Shown here: piece by piece, positions 8,351 through 16,411 of the stretch
Layout of the letters: each line of letters begins with the position of its first letter
Numbering within the stretch: position 1 is the stretch's first letter
Assembly: GCA_016710645.1 (NCBI GenBank)
Contig: JADJVI010000056.1
Location: forward strand, 4,581-68,580
Direction: 5' to 3'
Origin: Actinomycetales bacterium
GTDB lineage: Bacteria; Actinomycetota; Actinomycetes; Actinomycetales; Dermatophilaceae
DNA length: 64,000 bases
Notes under the pieces: generated by a model
The model's input: the letters and a program-made list of their open reading frames with translations, nothing else
What the model was told of the DNA's origin: nothing
The model's database searches: none
Position numbers and translations under genes: made by a program

Positions 8351-9847
8351 CTACTCGTCCTCGGCGAAGACCACGTCACGCTTCTTCTTGATCGAGGGCA
8401 GCACCGCCACGACGAGGAAGATGGCCGCGACGATGAGCATGGCCAGTGAGATCGGACGGGTGAGCAAGACCGAGGCGTCGCCGCGGGAAATCGTCATGGC
8501 CCGCCGGAAGTTCTCCTCCAGCAGTGGCCCGAGGACGAATCCCAGCAGCAACGGCGCAGGCTCACACCCGAACCGGATGAGCACGTAGCCCAGCAGCCCG
8601 AAGAACGCGATCGCGAACACGTGATAGGCGTTGAGGCCCAGCGAGTAGCAGCCGATGGTCGAGAACGCGATGATCGCCGGGAAGAGCACCCGATACGGGA
8701 TGGTCAGCAGCTTCACCCACAGCCCGATGAGGGGCAGGTTGAGCGCGACGAGCATGAGGTTGCCGACCCACATCGAGGCGATGAGGCCCCAGAAGAGCAC
8801 CGGCTCATCGTTGATGACGTTGGGTCCAGGGGTGATGCCCTGGATGATGAACGCCCCGATGAGCAGGGCCATGACCGGGTTGGCCGGCAGGCCCAGCGTG
8901 AGCAGCGGGATGAACGACGTCTGCGCCGCGGCGTTGTTGGCCGACTCCGGGGCTGCGACTCCTTCGATCGCCCCATGGCCGAAGCGTTCGGGCGTCTTGG
9001 ACAGGCGCTTTTCCACCGAATAGGACGTGAACGACGCCAGCACGTGGCCGGCGCCGGGCAGGATGCCGAGGAGCGAGCCCATCAGGGTGCCGCGCAGCAC
9101 CGGCGGGGTGATGTCCTTGAAGTCCTGGCGGCTCAGCCGCAGGCTCTTGACCTCCCGGACCATCGAGGGGCGATGGATGCCGGTCGCGAGGTTGCGCAGG
9201 ATCTCGGCCACACCGAACATGCCGACAGCCAACGAGACGAAGTTCAAGCCACCGTCGAGCTCGCCCGCGCCGAAAGTGAACCGCGAGGCGCCTGACTCGA
9301 CGTCCTGTCCGACCAGGCCGAGCAGCAGGCCCAGCATGATCATCGCCAGGGCTTTCCACAACGATCCGCTCGCGAGCGCGATGGACGCCACCAGGCCCAA
9401 GACGACCAGCGAGAAATACTCTGCCGGACCGAATTTCAGGGCCGCTTCGGCCAACGGCGGAGCGAAGACCGCCAACACCACGGTCGCCACAGTGCCGGCG
9501 AAGAACGACCCCAAGGCCGCTGTCGCCAGGGCTTGCCCGGCTCGACCCTTTCGAGCCATCTGATAGCCGTCGATCGCGGTCACCGCGGCGGACGTCTCGC
9601 CGGGGAGATTGAGCAGGATCGCGGTCGTCGAGCCGCCGTATTGCGCGCCGTAATAGATGCCCGCGAGCATGATGAGCGAGGACACCGGATCGAAGTTGAA
9701 GGTGATCGGCAGCAGCAACGCGATAGTGGCGGTGGGGCCGATGCCGGGGAGCACCCCGACCGCGGTGCCGAGGGCACAGCCGATGAGACAGACCAGCAGG
9801 TTGGTCGGCGTGAGGGCGGTTTGGATGCCCAGCAGGATGTTGTCCAT
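8351..9847 (-). CDS. tctA: Tripartite tricarboxylate transporter large permease TctA (498 aa)
   Basis: Membrane subunit of the TctABC secondary transporter, which imports citrate-like acids delivered by the periplasmic-type binding protein. About twelve hydrophobic segments. TctA signatures are visible: GVLPGIGPTATIALLLP near residue 32, YYGAQYGGSTTAILLNLPGE, and the repeat-half motif GILPGAGHVLASF. The length is typical (about 500). It is the last gene of tctC-tctB-tctA, starting three bases after the tctB stop. The protein ends in a basic/acidic cytoplasmic tail (KKKRDVVFAEDE). Confidence 0.93.
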   Translation of the reverse strand: MDNILLGIQTALTPTNLLVCLIGCALGTAVGVLPGIGPTATIALLLPITFNFDPVSSLIMLAGIYYGAQYGGSTTAILLNLPGETSAAVTAIDGYQMARKGRAGQALATAALGSFFAGTVATVVLAVFAPPLAEAALKFGPAEYFSLVVLGLVASIALASGSLWKALAMIMLGLLLGLVGQDVESGASRFTFGAGELDGGLNFVSLAVGMFGVAEILRNLATGIHRPSMVREVKSLRLSRQDFKDITPPVLRGTLMGSLLGILPGAGHVLASFTSYSVEKRLSKTPERFGHGAIEGVAAPESANNAAAQTSFIPLLTLGLPANPVMALLIGAFIIQGITPGPNVINDEPVLFWGLIASMWVGNLMLVALNLPLIGLWVKLLTIPYRVLFPAIIAFSTIGCYSLGLNAYHVFAIAFFGLLGYVLIRFGCEPAPLLLGFVLGPLLEENFRRAMTISRGDASVLLTRPISLAMLIVAAIFLVVAVLPSIKKKRDVVFAEDE

Positions 9848-9850
9848 CGA

Positions 9851-10489
9851 TCAGCCTCCGACCCACGGCCCGAACAACGGCACGGTCAGCCGCAGCAGAA
9901 ACACGAAGATGACCATGCACAGGATGGTGATGCCGACGGCGATGACAGCGGCTCGCGCCGGCGTGGTCCCTTGCCCGGCGAGCGCCGCGATGAAGGTCGT
10001 CAACAGGACCGTGGGGAGCAGTCCGGCCCCGCCGATGATGAACCCGAACAGCAACACCGCCACCAGCAGCAACGCCCCCCGCAGCCACGGCACTGGCTGG
10101 TCCTCGGGCAGCGTGTCGTCGGAGCTCGGCCGCAGCCAATGCAGCACCGCCACGGCAATGATGGCCAGCCCCATCAGCGCGAGAATGATGCCGAGCAGCC
10201 GAGGGAAGTAGCCGGGCCCCATGCGCAGCAGGGTCCCGACGGTGTATTGCGACGAGGCCGCCGCGAACGCGATCCCGAAGGCGACGAAGATCGCCCCCGA
10301 GTAGAAGTCGGCCTTGGTGAGCTGCCAGCGGCTCGGCCGAGCAGCCGGCGAGGCCGCGCCAACGGTCGCAGCACCAACCGCCCCCGCTGGCCCGGACATC
10401 CCCGCAGACCCGGTCGACCCGTCACGTGGCGGGGTCACCTCAGACGGGCCCCGCCCCCCGTCGGGGGCGGGGCCGTTGTCGGTGGCCAT
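9851..10489 (-). CDS. tctB: Tripartite tricarboxylate transporter small permease TctB (212 aa)
   Basis: Four predicted membrane helices after an unusually long, Gly/Ala/Pro-rich cytoplasmic N-terminus of about 55 residues. The conserved start of the domain is DFYSGAIFVAFGIAF and MGPGYFPRLLG, the usual TctB pattern. It begins one base after the tctC stop and ends just before tctA, so all three are co-transcribed. A strong GC hairpin lies inside its first codons. Confidence 0.9.
   Translation of the reverse strand: MATDNGPAPDGGRGPSEVTPPRDGSTGSAGMSGPAGAVGAATVGAASPAARPSRWQLTKADFYSGAIFVAFGIAFAAASSQYTVGTLLRMGPGYFPRLLGIILALMGLAIIAVAVLHWLRPSSDDTLPEDQPVPWLRGALLLVAVLLFGFIIGGAGLLPTVLLTTFIAALAGQGTTPARAAVIAVGITILCMVIFVFLLRLTVPLFGPWVGG
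10447..10474 (-). other. 12-bp GC hairpin at the tctC/tctB junction
   Basis: Arms 10447-10458 and 10463-10474 are perfect complements with a four-base loop, lying within codons about 6-15 of tctB and 17 bases beyond the tctC stop. Such a stem could protect the tctC message or reduce read-through into tctBA, giving more binding protein than permease (inference). Confidence 0.5.
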
Positions 10490-10490
10490 G

Positions 10491-11522
10491 TCAGGCGGCC
10501 TTCACTCCGGCAGCCTTGATGACGGGCGTCCAGAGGTCGAGCTGAGCCTTGAGCTTGGCGGTGTGAGCGGCCGGGTTGACCTGGTCTGCCGCTTCCGGTG
10601 CCGTGCCGAGGTCGGCCATCTTCTCGATGACCTTCGGCTCCTTCAGGGCCGCAGCGAGGGCATCGGTGAGCTTCTTGACCACGGCCTCGGGCGTGCCGGC
10701 CGGAGCGTAGAGACCGTGCCACACGCCGACCTTGAGCTCCGGCATACCGGCCTCGGTCGTCGTCGGGATGTCCGGAAGGCTCTTGACGCGCTCGGAGGTC
10801 GTCACCGCAAACGCCTTGACCTTGCCCGGCTTGATCTGCGCGCTGGTGTTGGTCGTCTGGTCGCACATGAAGTCGACCTGGCCGCCGACGAGGTCGGTCA
10901 TCGCCGGGCCGGTGCCCTTGTAGGGCACCTCGGTGAGGTCGACGCCGAAAGCCTTCTCGATGAGCAGGCCGCACAGTTGCGACGCCGACCCGATGCCGGC
11001 GTTGGCATAGGTGACCTTCTCCTTGTTGGCCTTGACGTACTCCACCAGCTCCTTGAAGTTGGTCGGTGGCAGGTCCTTCTTGGAGATGATCGTCATCGGC
11101 ACCTCAGTGACCAGTCCGACGGTCTGGAAACTCTCCAGGGGCTTGAACGCCAGGGTGGAGTAGAGCGCCGGTGCCGTCGACATGCCGATGTGGTGCATGA
11201 GGATCTTGTAGCCGTCGTTCTTGGCCTTGGCGACCTCGCCAGCGCCCAGGGTGCCACCGGCGCCTTCGACGTTCTGGACGATGATCTGTTGGCCGAGGGT
11301 CTTGCTCATCGGTTCGGCGACCAGGCGCGCGACCGTGTCGGTCGGGCCACCGGCCGAGAAGGGCACCACCATCGTGATGGTGCCGGTCGGATAGTTGCTG
11401 CCGGCAGCGGCGCCGGATGAGCCGCTGGAGCCGCCGCAGGCAGACAGGCCCAGGGCTGCTGCTGCGGACACCGCCAGGAGGCGATAGGTGGTGCGGCGAG
11501 AGGAGGACAGGGGCAATGCCAT
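10491..11522 (-). CDS. tctC: Tripartite tricarboxylate transporter substrate-binding lipoprotein TctC (343 aa)
   Basis: Extracytoplasmic binding protein of the Bug/TctC family. Signal peptide with lipobox LGLSACGG, then YPTGTITMVVPFSAGGPTD, the conserved first strand that contacts the ligand carboxylate. The motifs VPYKGTGPAMTDLVGGQVDFM and the TTTEAGMPE segment are standard. Start chosen at ATG 11522, which has AAGGAG eight bases upstream. It is the first gene of the operon, followed after one base by tctB. The carried acid cannot be named; citrate or a C4-dicarboxylate is plausible given the malic enzyme nearby. Confidence 0.93.
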   Translation of the reverse strand: MALPLSSSRRTTYRLLAVSAAAALGLSACGGSSGSSGAAAGSNYPTGTITMVVPFSAGGPTDTVARLVAEPMSKTLGQQIIVQNVEGAGGTLGAGEVAKAKNDGYKILMHHIGMSTAPALYSTLAFKPLESFQTVGLVTEVPMTIISKKDLPPTNFKELVEYVKANKEKVTYANAGIGSASQLCGLLIEKAFGVDLTEVPYKGTGPAMTDLVGGQVDFMCDQTTNTSAQIKPGKVKAFAVTTSERVKSLPDIPTTTEAGMPELKVGVWHGLYAPAGTPEAVVKKLTDALAAALKEPKVIEKMADLGTAPEAADQVNPAAHTAKLKAQLDLWTPVIKAAGVKAA

Positions 11523-11668
11523 GGAGAGCTCCTTCACGTAGACAGCGACACTGCTGTGACCGCGATGGGACATTGGACCATTCCAGGCCCTGCTATGTGC
11601 CCTTAGGCCACCTCTGATTTCCCGGAAGGTCATCTCACGCGCCGAGAGGTCGACGGTGACCGTTCGTG

Positions 11669-13258
11669 TCAACGCCCGATGAGGGAGCCCGCCACGACCC
11701 GCCCCGCGACCACCGTGGCGGCGCACGGCATACGACGCAGGTATGCCGTGTGGTCGCCTCCCCCGAGCCCGTCACCTCCCAGCGGATCGGCTTCCACCAG
11801 AACGAGATCCGCTCGTGACCCGACGCGAAGCGTGCCCTGCCCGTCGACCGATGCGGCGAGCGCCTCACGAAGGGTGAGCGACTGTTCGGGCCGCCAGGCG
11901 CTCCGAGCATCCGGGCTGCGATGCACGGCCGCGGCTATCGCCAGCCATGGGTCCAGCGGCGAGACCGGCGCATCGGATCCAAGGGCCAGGGGAACCCCCG
12001 CGGACAGCAGCGAGCGGAACGCATAACAGCGCTCGTCCCGATCCGGCCAGCAGCGGGTGATGGCCTCGCGGTCATCCCAGAGATGAGCCGGTTGCACGCT
12101 GGCGGTGAGCCCGAGGGCGGCCATCCGGGCGGGCGCGCTGGGCGAGATGAGCTGGGCGTGCTCGATCGACCCGGCCGCGCCCGAGGCAGCGAAGGCGTCG
12201 AGAGCCGCGTCCAACGCAGCATCACCGATCGCGTGGACGGCGACCTGCAGCCCACCCTCGCGAGCACGACGCATCAGCTCGGCCAGGTCGGCCGACGACA
12301 AGTTCGGCGCCCCTCGGCCGTCATCCGCAGCGCCCGGCACGGCATCGACATAGGGCTCGTGGCAGAACGCCGTGCGGGTGTTGAGCGACCCGTCGGAGAT
12401 GACCTTGAGCGGCCCCATCTCCACGAGCGGAAAGCCGGGCACCAGCAGGTCGCCGGTCGCTCGACCAGCTGCGAGAGTCGTGTCGAGCCGGTCGGCATAG
12501 ACCCCGGCGCGCACCCGCAGCGAACGCAACCCACCGGCATACCGGGCCTGCCATTGCGCCGGAGCGTCGCCCCATTCCAGGTCGACGATCCCGACGATCC
12601 CGCGCGCGTGCGCCGCCGCAACCGCCGAGCGCACCGCGGCCTCGACGGCTTGCGGCGACCCGGCATACTCCCCCAGCCGCGCGAAGATCGGGAACCACTC
12701 GTCCTCGGCCACCACGCCCTCGCGCGGCGCGAGCCCGAAGAGCTGCAGCGCCCGCGAGTTGAGCCAGCCGTGATGCGCGTCGCCGCTCACCAGCACGACC
12801 GGACGGCCGGCGCTTACGGCGTCGAGCTCAGCGACGGTGGGCTCCCGCAGCCAGGTCGCCGTCCGATGGCCATAGCCCTGCAGCAACGGGTATGCCGTCC
12901 GCCCGCCACCCGAAGAAGGCTCACCAGCGCCGGCATCGGCGGCCACTCGCGCCCGCACCAACGTCAACACGTCCTCGGCCGATGTCGTGCCCGAGGTGTC
13001 GATCCGGCTGGCCTGCAGCGCCCATTGAGTGAGGTGCACGTGCTTGTCCCACAGGCCCGGGATGGCCCAGCGGCCCTCGCCGTCGAGCACCTGCTCGTCC
13101 CCAGCGGCCGCCAGACCGACGCCGACCTCGGTCACCACGCCGCCGCGAAGGCGCAGGTCGACCTCGCCATCAGGGGTGGGCCGATCGACAGCGACCACCC
13201 TGACCGCGCGGACGAGCAGCCCGCCCCCCGGCGCGCCGCCGGCGTCAGGAGTGGTCAC
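11669..13258 (-). CDS. YtcJ-like metal-dependent amidohydrolase (529 aa)
   Basis: Amidohydro_3-type hydrolase of the cyclic amidohydrolase superfamily. The first metal motif HxH is seen in WDKHVHLTQW, later HAIGD, then SIEHAQLI, and the terminal Asp in LGSDAPVSPLDPW. The substrate is unknown; relatives hydrolyse N-acyl or amide bonds. Start is GTG at 13258 with GGGGGAGG upstream; it overlaps the stop of the DUF1345 gene (GTGA), indicating translational coupling. Two motif copies facing each other near the 3' end form a hairpin (11724-11750) inside the last codons. Confidence 0.85.
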   Translation of the reverse strand: MTTPDAGGAPGGGLLVRAVRVVAVDRPTPDGEVDLRLRGGVVTEVGVGLAAAGDEQVLDGEGRWAIPGLWDKHVHLTQWALQASRIDTSGTTSAEDVLTLVRARVAADAGAGEPSSGGGRTAYPLLQGYGHRTATWLREPTVAELDAVSAGRPVVLVSGDAHHGWLNSRALQLFGLAPREGVVAEDEWFPIFARLGEYAGSPQAVEAAVRSAVAAAHARGIVGIVDLEWGDAPAQWQARYAGGLRSLRVRAGVYADRLDTTLAAGRATGDLLVPGFPLVEMGPLKVISDGSLNTRTAFCHEPYVDAVPGAADDGRGAPNLSSADLAELMRRAREGGLQVAVHAIGDAALDAALDAFAASGAAGSIEHAQLISPSAPARMAALGLTASVQPAHLWDDREAITRCWPDRDERCYAFRSLLSAGVPLALGSDAPVSPLDPWLAIAAAVHRSPDARSAWRPEQSLTLREALAASVDGQGTLRVGSRADLVLVEADPLGGDGLGGGDHTAYLRRMPCAATVVAGRVVAGSLIGR

Positions 13259-13938
13259 GAGCCTCCCCCGCTGGAACCACCAGAGCCGGCCAACTGCACG
13301 ACGAGGTTGATCGTCGTGGCCAGCACGACGGACCCGAAGAGATAGGACAGCAACGAATGCGCGAGCGCTGCGCGGCGGATCTGGGAGTTCTGCAGGTTGG
13401 TGTCGGACACCTGGTAGGTCATTCCGATCGAGAAGGCGAGATAGGCGAAATCGCGATAGTCGGGCAGCTCGGACTGGTTGAAGTCGATCCCGCCGGGCGT
13501 GCCGCGGTAGTACAACGCGGCATACCGGAGCGTGAAGATGGTGTGCACGAGCAACCAGGACGCGACGACGCACAGCACGCCCGCGAGCGCCTCCCACGGC
13601 GGCCCGCTGCTGGCCCCGCTCGCGCGGAAGAGCAGCAAACCGACGCCGACGAGCGAGGCGACACTGCCGGCCAGCAGGATCCCGTCGATGACCGCGCGGT
13701 TGGAGTACTCCAAGGTCGCGTGCGCCTGGGCCTGCTCCCCCGACATGGGCCCGACCACGGCCCAGGTCCACGCCGTGAAGACCCCCGCCGCGATGACCCA
13801 CCCGGCGACGCCGCCCTCGACCACGCCGAACCGCGGCACAGCCAGCGCACCCACGACGACGCCCATCCCGAAGGCGACCGCCAGTCGCACGAGCAGCGCG
13901 CTGGGTTGGCTGTGGGCAGGAGTCGGCCAAGGCGTCAC
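13255..13938 (-). CDS. DUF1345 integral membrane protein (227 aa)
   Basis: Five to six hydrophobic helices with the DUF1345 signatures ASWLLVHTIFTLRYAALYY and FNQSELPDYRDFAYLAFSIGMTYQVSDTN, the latter split here by helix boundaries. Function is not established for the family. It begins with GTG at 13938 and is coupled by a 4-base overlap to the downstream amidohydrolase. Confidence 0.85.
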   Translation of the reverse strand: MTPWPTPAHSQPSALLVRLAVAFGMGVVVGALAVPRFGVVEGGVAGWVIAAGVFTAWTWAVVGPMSGEQAQAHATLEYSNRAVIDGILLAGSVASLVGVGLLLFRASGASSGPPWEALAGVLCVVASWLLVHTIFTLRYAALYYRGTPGGIDFNQSELPDYRDFAYLAFSIGMTYQVSDTNLQNSQIRRAALAHSLLSYLFGSVVLATTINLVVQLAGSGGSSGGGS

Positions 13939-14003
13939 AGGGCCACGCTAAAGGCTCCGGTATGCCGTGACGCTCCCCAACCCGCTCCCAAGCTCATCTC
14001 CCA

Positions 14004-14055
14004 GTTTTGGTGTGTCGGATTGTGCGCCAGGGCGCACAATCCGACACACCAAAAC
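14004..14055. terminator. Perfect 25-bp inverted repeat without the dispersed motif
   Basis: Arms 14004-14028 and 14031-14055 are perfect complements separated by two bases. The stem has a T-rich outer end (GTTTTGG) and a GC-rich inner end. It sits between the stop of the P-loop-like gene (14130) and the start of the DUF1345 gene (13938), both on the minus strand. Confidence 0.65.
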
Positions 14056-14065
14056 GTGTAATGGG

Positions 14066-14108
14066 TGGGCGTGTGATGAGTGGGCGTGTGATGAGCGGGC
14101 GTGTGAGC
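14066..14108. repeat. 15-bp tandem repeat, about three copies
   Basis: Units of the form GTGGGCGTGTGATGA follow each other three times, the last degenerate. They lie between the long hairpin and the stop of the P-loop-like gene at 14130. Confidence 0.7.
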
Positions 14109-14129
14109 GAGCTGCGCAGTCGAAGTCGG

Positions 14130-14702
14130 TCAGGCCATCGGGATGTGCAGGTCGGCGCGGTCGACGTAGGTCGCGATCTCGCGCGCACGCGGTTGGACCA
14201 CCCGGGTCACCCACTCGCGAGCCTCGCCGACAGCCAGCCCACGGGCCTGCTGACTGCCGATGAGTCGAGCGATCCGATCGGCCACCGGGAGTTGGGCCCA
14301 CCACACCTCGTCGATCCGGCGCCGCGCGATCGCCCAATCCCCTTCGGACAGAAGCCAATCGCCAACCGCCACGACGAGGCGCACATGGCCGCCGACCTCA
14401 CCCCCGCCAGGCACCGACACCGTCGCCCCCACGTCGCCGGTCAGCGCCTCCGCCGCCCCGCGGAAACTCGCCGCATCGTCGCCCACCTGCAGGTATGCCG
14501 CCCAGTCACTCGGGGCGCCCGGCACCGGGATCGCATCGGGAGCCGGCCCAGCGTTCAGCTGACGCACCAACGCTTGCCCCAACACGTCAGCGCCAGCCCC
14601 GGGCAGGCCGGTGACCCCGAGGATGACCCGACGTCCGGGCCAGGCCAGATCGTGCGCTCGGGCGACGAGCGCCGGGAAGTCGATCGGCGAATCCGTAGCC
14701 AC
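14130..14702 (-). CDS. Nucleoside-kinase-like protein with a degenerate P-loop (190 aa)
   Basis: Resembles the actinobacterial nucleoside/pantothenate-kinase-like family (uridine kinase fold), including the C-terminal pattern EGDWAIARRRIDEVWW, RLIGSQQARGLAVGEAREWV. The expected Walker A (GxPGAGKS/T) reads GLPGAGAD, so the phosphate-binding Lys and Ser/Thr are gone; the DGFH substrate motif is also absent. This suggests a pseudoenzyme. Start GTG at 14702 lies two bases after the stop of the preceding alpha/beta hydrolase gene, so they form an operon. Confidence 0.65.
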   Translation of the reverse strand: MATDSPIDFPALVARAHDLAWPGRRVILGVTGLPGAGADVLGQALVRQLNAGPAPDAIPVPGAPSDWAAYLQVGDDAASFRGAAEALTGDVGATVSVPGGGEVGGHVRLVVAVGDWLLSEGDWAIARRRIDEVWWAQLPVADRIARLIGSQQARGLAVGEAREWVTRVVQPRAREIATYVDRADLHIPMA

Positions 14703-14704
14703 GG

Positions 14705-15511
14705 TCAGCCCGCCTGCAGCAGTTCGCGCCGCACCAGGGCAGCGACGGCCAACGGGTCCTCGACATGGGCGTTGTGTCCGAGCCCCGGCAGCACGACCGG
14801 CGCCGACTCGATCCGTGCACCGGATCTGCCGGGTCCACCGAGGCCAGCGGGGCTGACCCCACCACTCGCCGCGCCGGATGCCCCAGCGAGGACTGCCTCC
14901 AGGTCCGCAGTCGACACCATGGGGTCGAGTTCGCCGCGCGCCAGGACCACCTCGGCCCGAGACGCCGCAAGCAGCCCGGCCATGTCGGGCGCTCCAGCGG
15001 CGACGGTCCCGGGTTCGACGGTCGTGCGCCAGCGCCCATCCAAACCCACCTCGACGCCCCGCCGGACGACCTCCGCGTCGCCGTCGACCAGGCCCACCAG
15101 GCCGGCCACCTTGACCAGCCGATCGACCGCCGCCGGACGACTGTCGAACCACGCCACCGGCTTGCCGCCCACCGCTGCCGCTCCCGCCTTCTCGGCATCG
15201 GTCCAGGCCACCTTGATGCCCAGGCCCACCACCCGCGAGACCTGCACCCCGAACCAGCCGCTGGCCAGGGCCAGCCCGACCGCACCTCCGAGGGAGTGGC
15301 CGAACACGGCATACCGGAGTGTTGGGTCGAGCTGGGCAGCGAGCGAGGCGGCCATCAACCCGATGTCATAGCGGGCCAGGCGCGGGCCGTCGGCGTGTCC
15401 GGGCAGGTCGGGGGTGAGCACCGGCACGTCGCCGAGCGCCCCGCGGACGCCGTCCCAGACCGCAGCGTTGCCCCCGAGTCCGTGCAGCAGCAGGACCGTC
15501 GTCGCACTCAT
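14705..15511 (-). CDS. Alpha/beta hydrolase (268 aa)
   Basis: Classical alpha/beta-hydrolase fold: LLLHGLGGNAAVWDGV (oxyanion region), DLPGHADGPR, nucleophile in FGHSLGGAVGLALA, acid in ARGELDPMVS, and the final His in LPGLGHNAHVEDP. A Gly/Ala/Ser-rich loop (GASGAASGGVSPAGLGG) is inserted before the last strand. Substrate unknown. First gene of a two-gene operon with the degenerate kinase-like protein, divergent from yceH. Confidence 0.85.
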   Translation of the reverse strand: MSATTVLLLHGLGGNAAVWDGVRGALGDVPVLTPDLPGHADGPRLARYDIGLMAASLAAQLDPTLRYAVFGHSLGGAVGLALASGWFGVQVSRVVGLGIKVAWTDAEKAGAAAVGGKPVAWFDSRPAAVDRLVKVAGLVGLVDGDAEVVRRGVEVGLDGRWRTTVEPGTVAAGAPDMAGLLAASRAEVVLARGELDPMVSTADLEAVLAGASGAASGGVSPAGLGGPGRSGARIESAPVVLPGLGHNAHVEDPLAVAALVRRELLQAG

Positions 15512-15561
15512 GGGCGTGACGATATCGACGTTGGCGTTAAGGCTGGGATAGAACAGGGCGC

Positions 15562-16338
15562 ATGGACCTGCCGGTGTTGGACCCTCAGGAGCAACGGGTG
15601 CTCGGCGCGCTCATGGAGAAGGAGCTGACCGTCCCCGCAAGCTACCCGCTGACGCTCAACTCACTGCGTCTGGCCTGCAACCAGTCGACCAGCCGCGATC
15701 CCGTCGTCGACTACAGCGAGAACGAGCTCGTCGAGGTCACCCTGCGCCTGCAGGCCCGGCAACTCGTGCGGCTGGTGCGGGCTGATTCGGGCGCGCGGGC
15801 GGTGAAGTACAAGCAGCGGCTCACCGAGACGCTCGCCCTGCCTGAGGACGAACGCGCGCTGCTCACCGTGCTGCTGCTGCGCGGCGCTCAGGCTCCCGGC
15901 GAGCTCAAAACCCGATGCGAGCGGCTGCAGTGCTTCGCTGACCGCGCCGCCGTCGAGGCCACTCTGCAGGCGATGGCTTCGTCGGCCACCCCGCTGGTGC
16001 GTGAGCTCGAGTTGCTGCCCGGCCAGCAGGACCACCGCTGGATCCACCTCCTCGGGCCGGTCGAGTTGCCCGAAAACCAGCCCGGCGCAAGCCGATCCGC
16101 GCGGCGTGAGGGTCCGCCCCGGTGGCGACACGACGAGGCGAGTGACACGGCATACCTCGCGTGTGGGCTAGAGGCCGAGGCGACCGAGGCACCCGCCGCG
16201 AGCGACGAAAAGCTGCTCGACCTCCCGCACGGCATCCTCACCGTCACCCTCGACGCCGACGGCCGGATCATCGGTCTCACCGTCGAGGGCGCCGCCGCCA
16301 GCCTGCCGCCGGAAGCGTTAAGCGCCAAGGGCGCGTAA
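15562..16338 (+). CDS. YceH (DUF480) winged-helix protein with a DUF2283-like C-terminus (258 aa)
   Basis: Residues 1 to about 165 are the YceH/DUF480 double winged-helix: LDPQEQRVLGALMEKELTVP, YPLTLNSLRLACNQ, SRDPVVDYSE and the second half starting ERALLTVLLLRGAQAPGELK. After a linker, residues about 190-250 carry DEASDTAYLACG, LLDLPHGILTVTLDADGRIIGLTVEGA, split by a short acidic loop, matching DUF2283. The fusion is less usual than the stand-alone DUF480. The role of YceH is not known. Transcribed alone, divergent from the alpha/beta hydrolase. Confidence 0.8.
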   Translation: MDLPVLDPQEQRVLGALMEKELTVPASYPLTLNSLRLACNQSTSRDPVVDYSENELVEVTLRLQARQLVRLVRADSGARAVKYKQRLTETLALPEDERALLTVLLLRGAQAPGELKTRCERLQCFADRAAVEATLQAMASSATPLVRELELLPGQQDHRWIHLLGPVELPENQPGASRSARREGPPRWRHDEASDTAYLACGLEAEATEAPAASDEKLLDLPHGILTVTLDADGRIIGLTVEGAAASLPPEALSAKGA

Positions 16339-16411
16339 AGGAACCTCGGCGCGGCGCTAAGAGGGCGCAAAGACGGCGGAGGTATGCCGTTCGGCCGAGT
16401 GAGCTTGAGTC

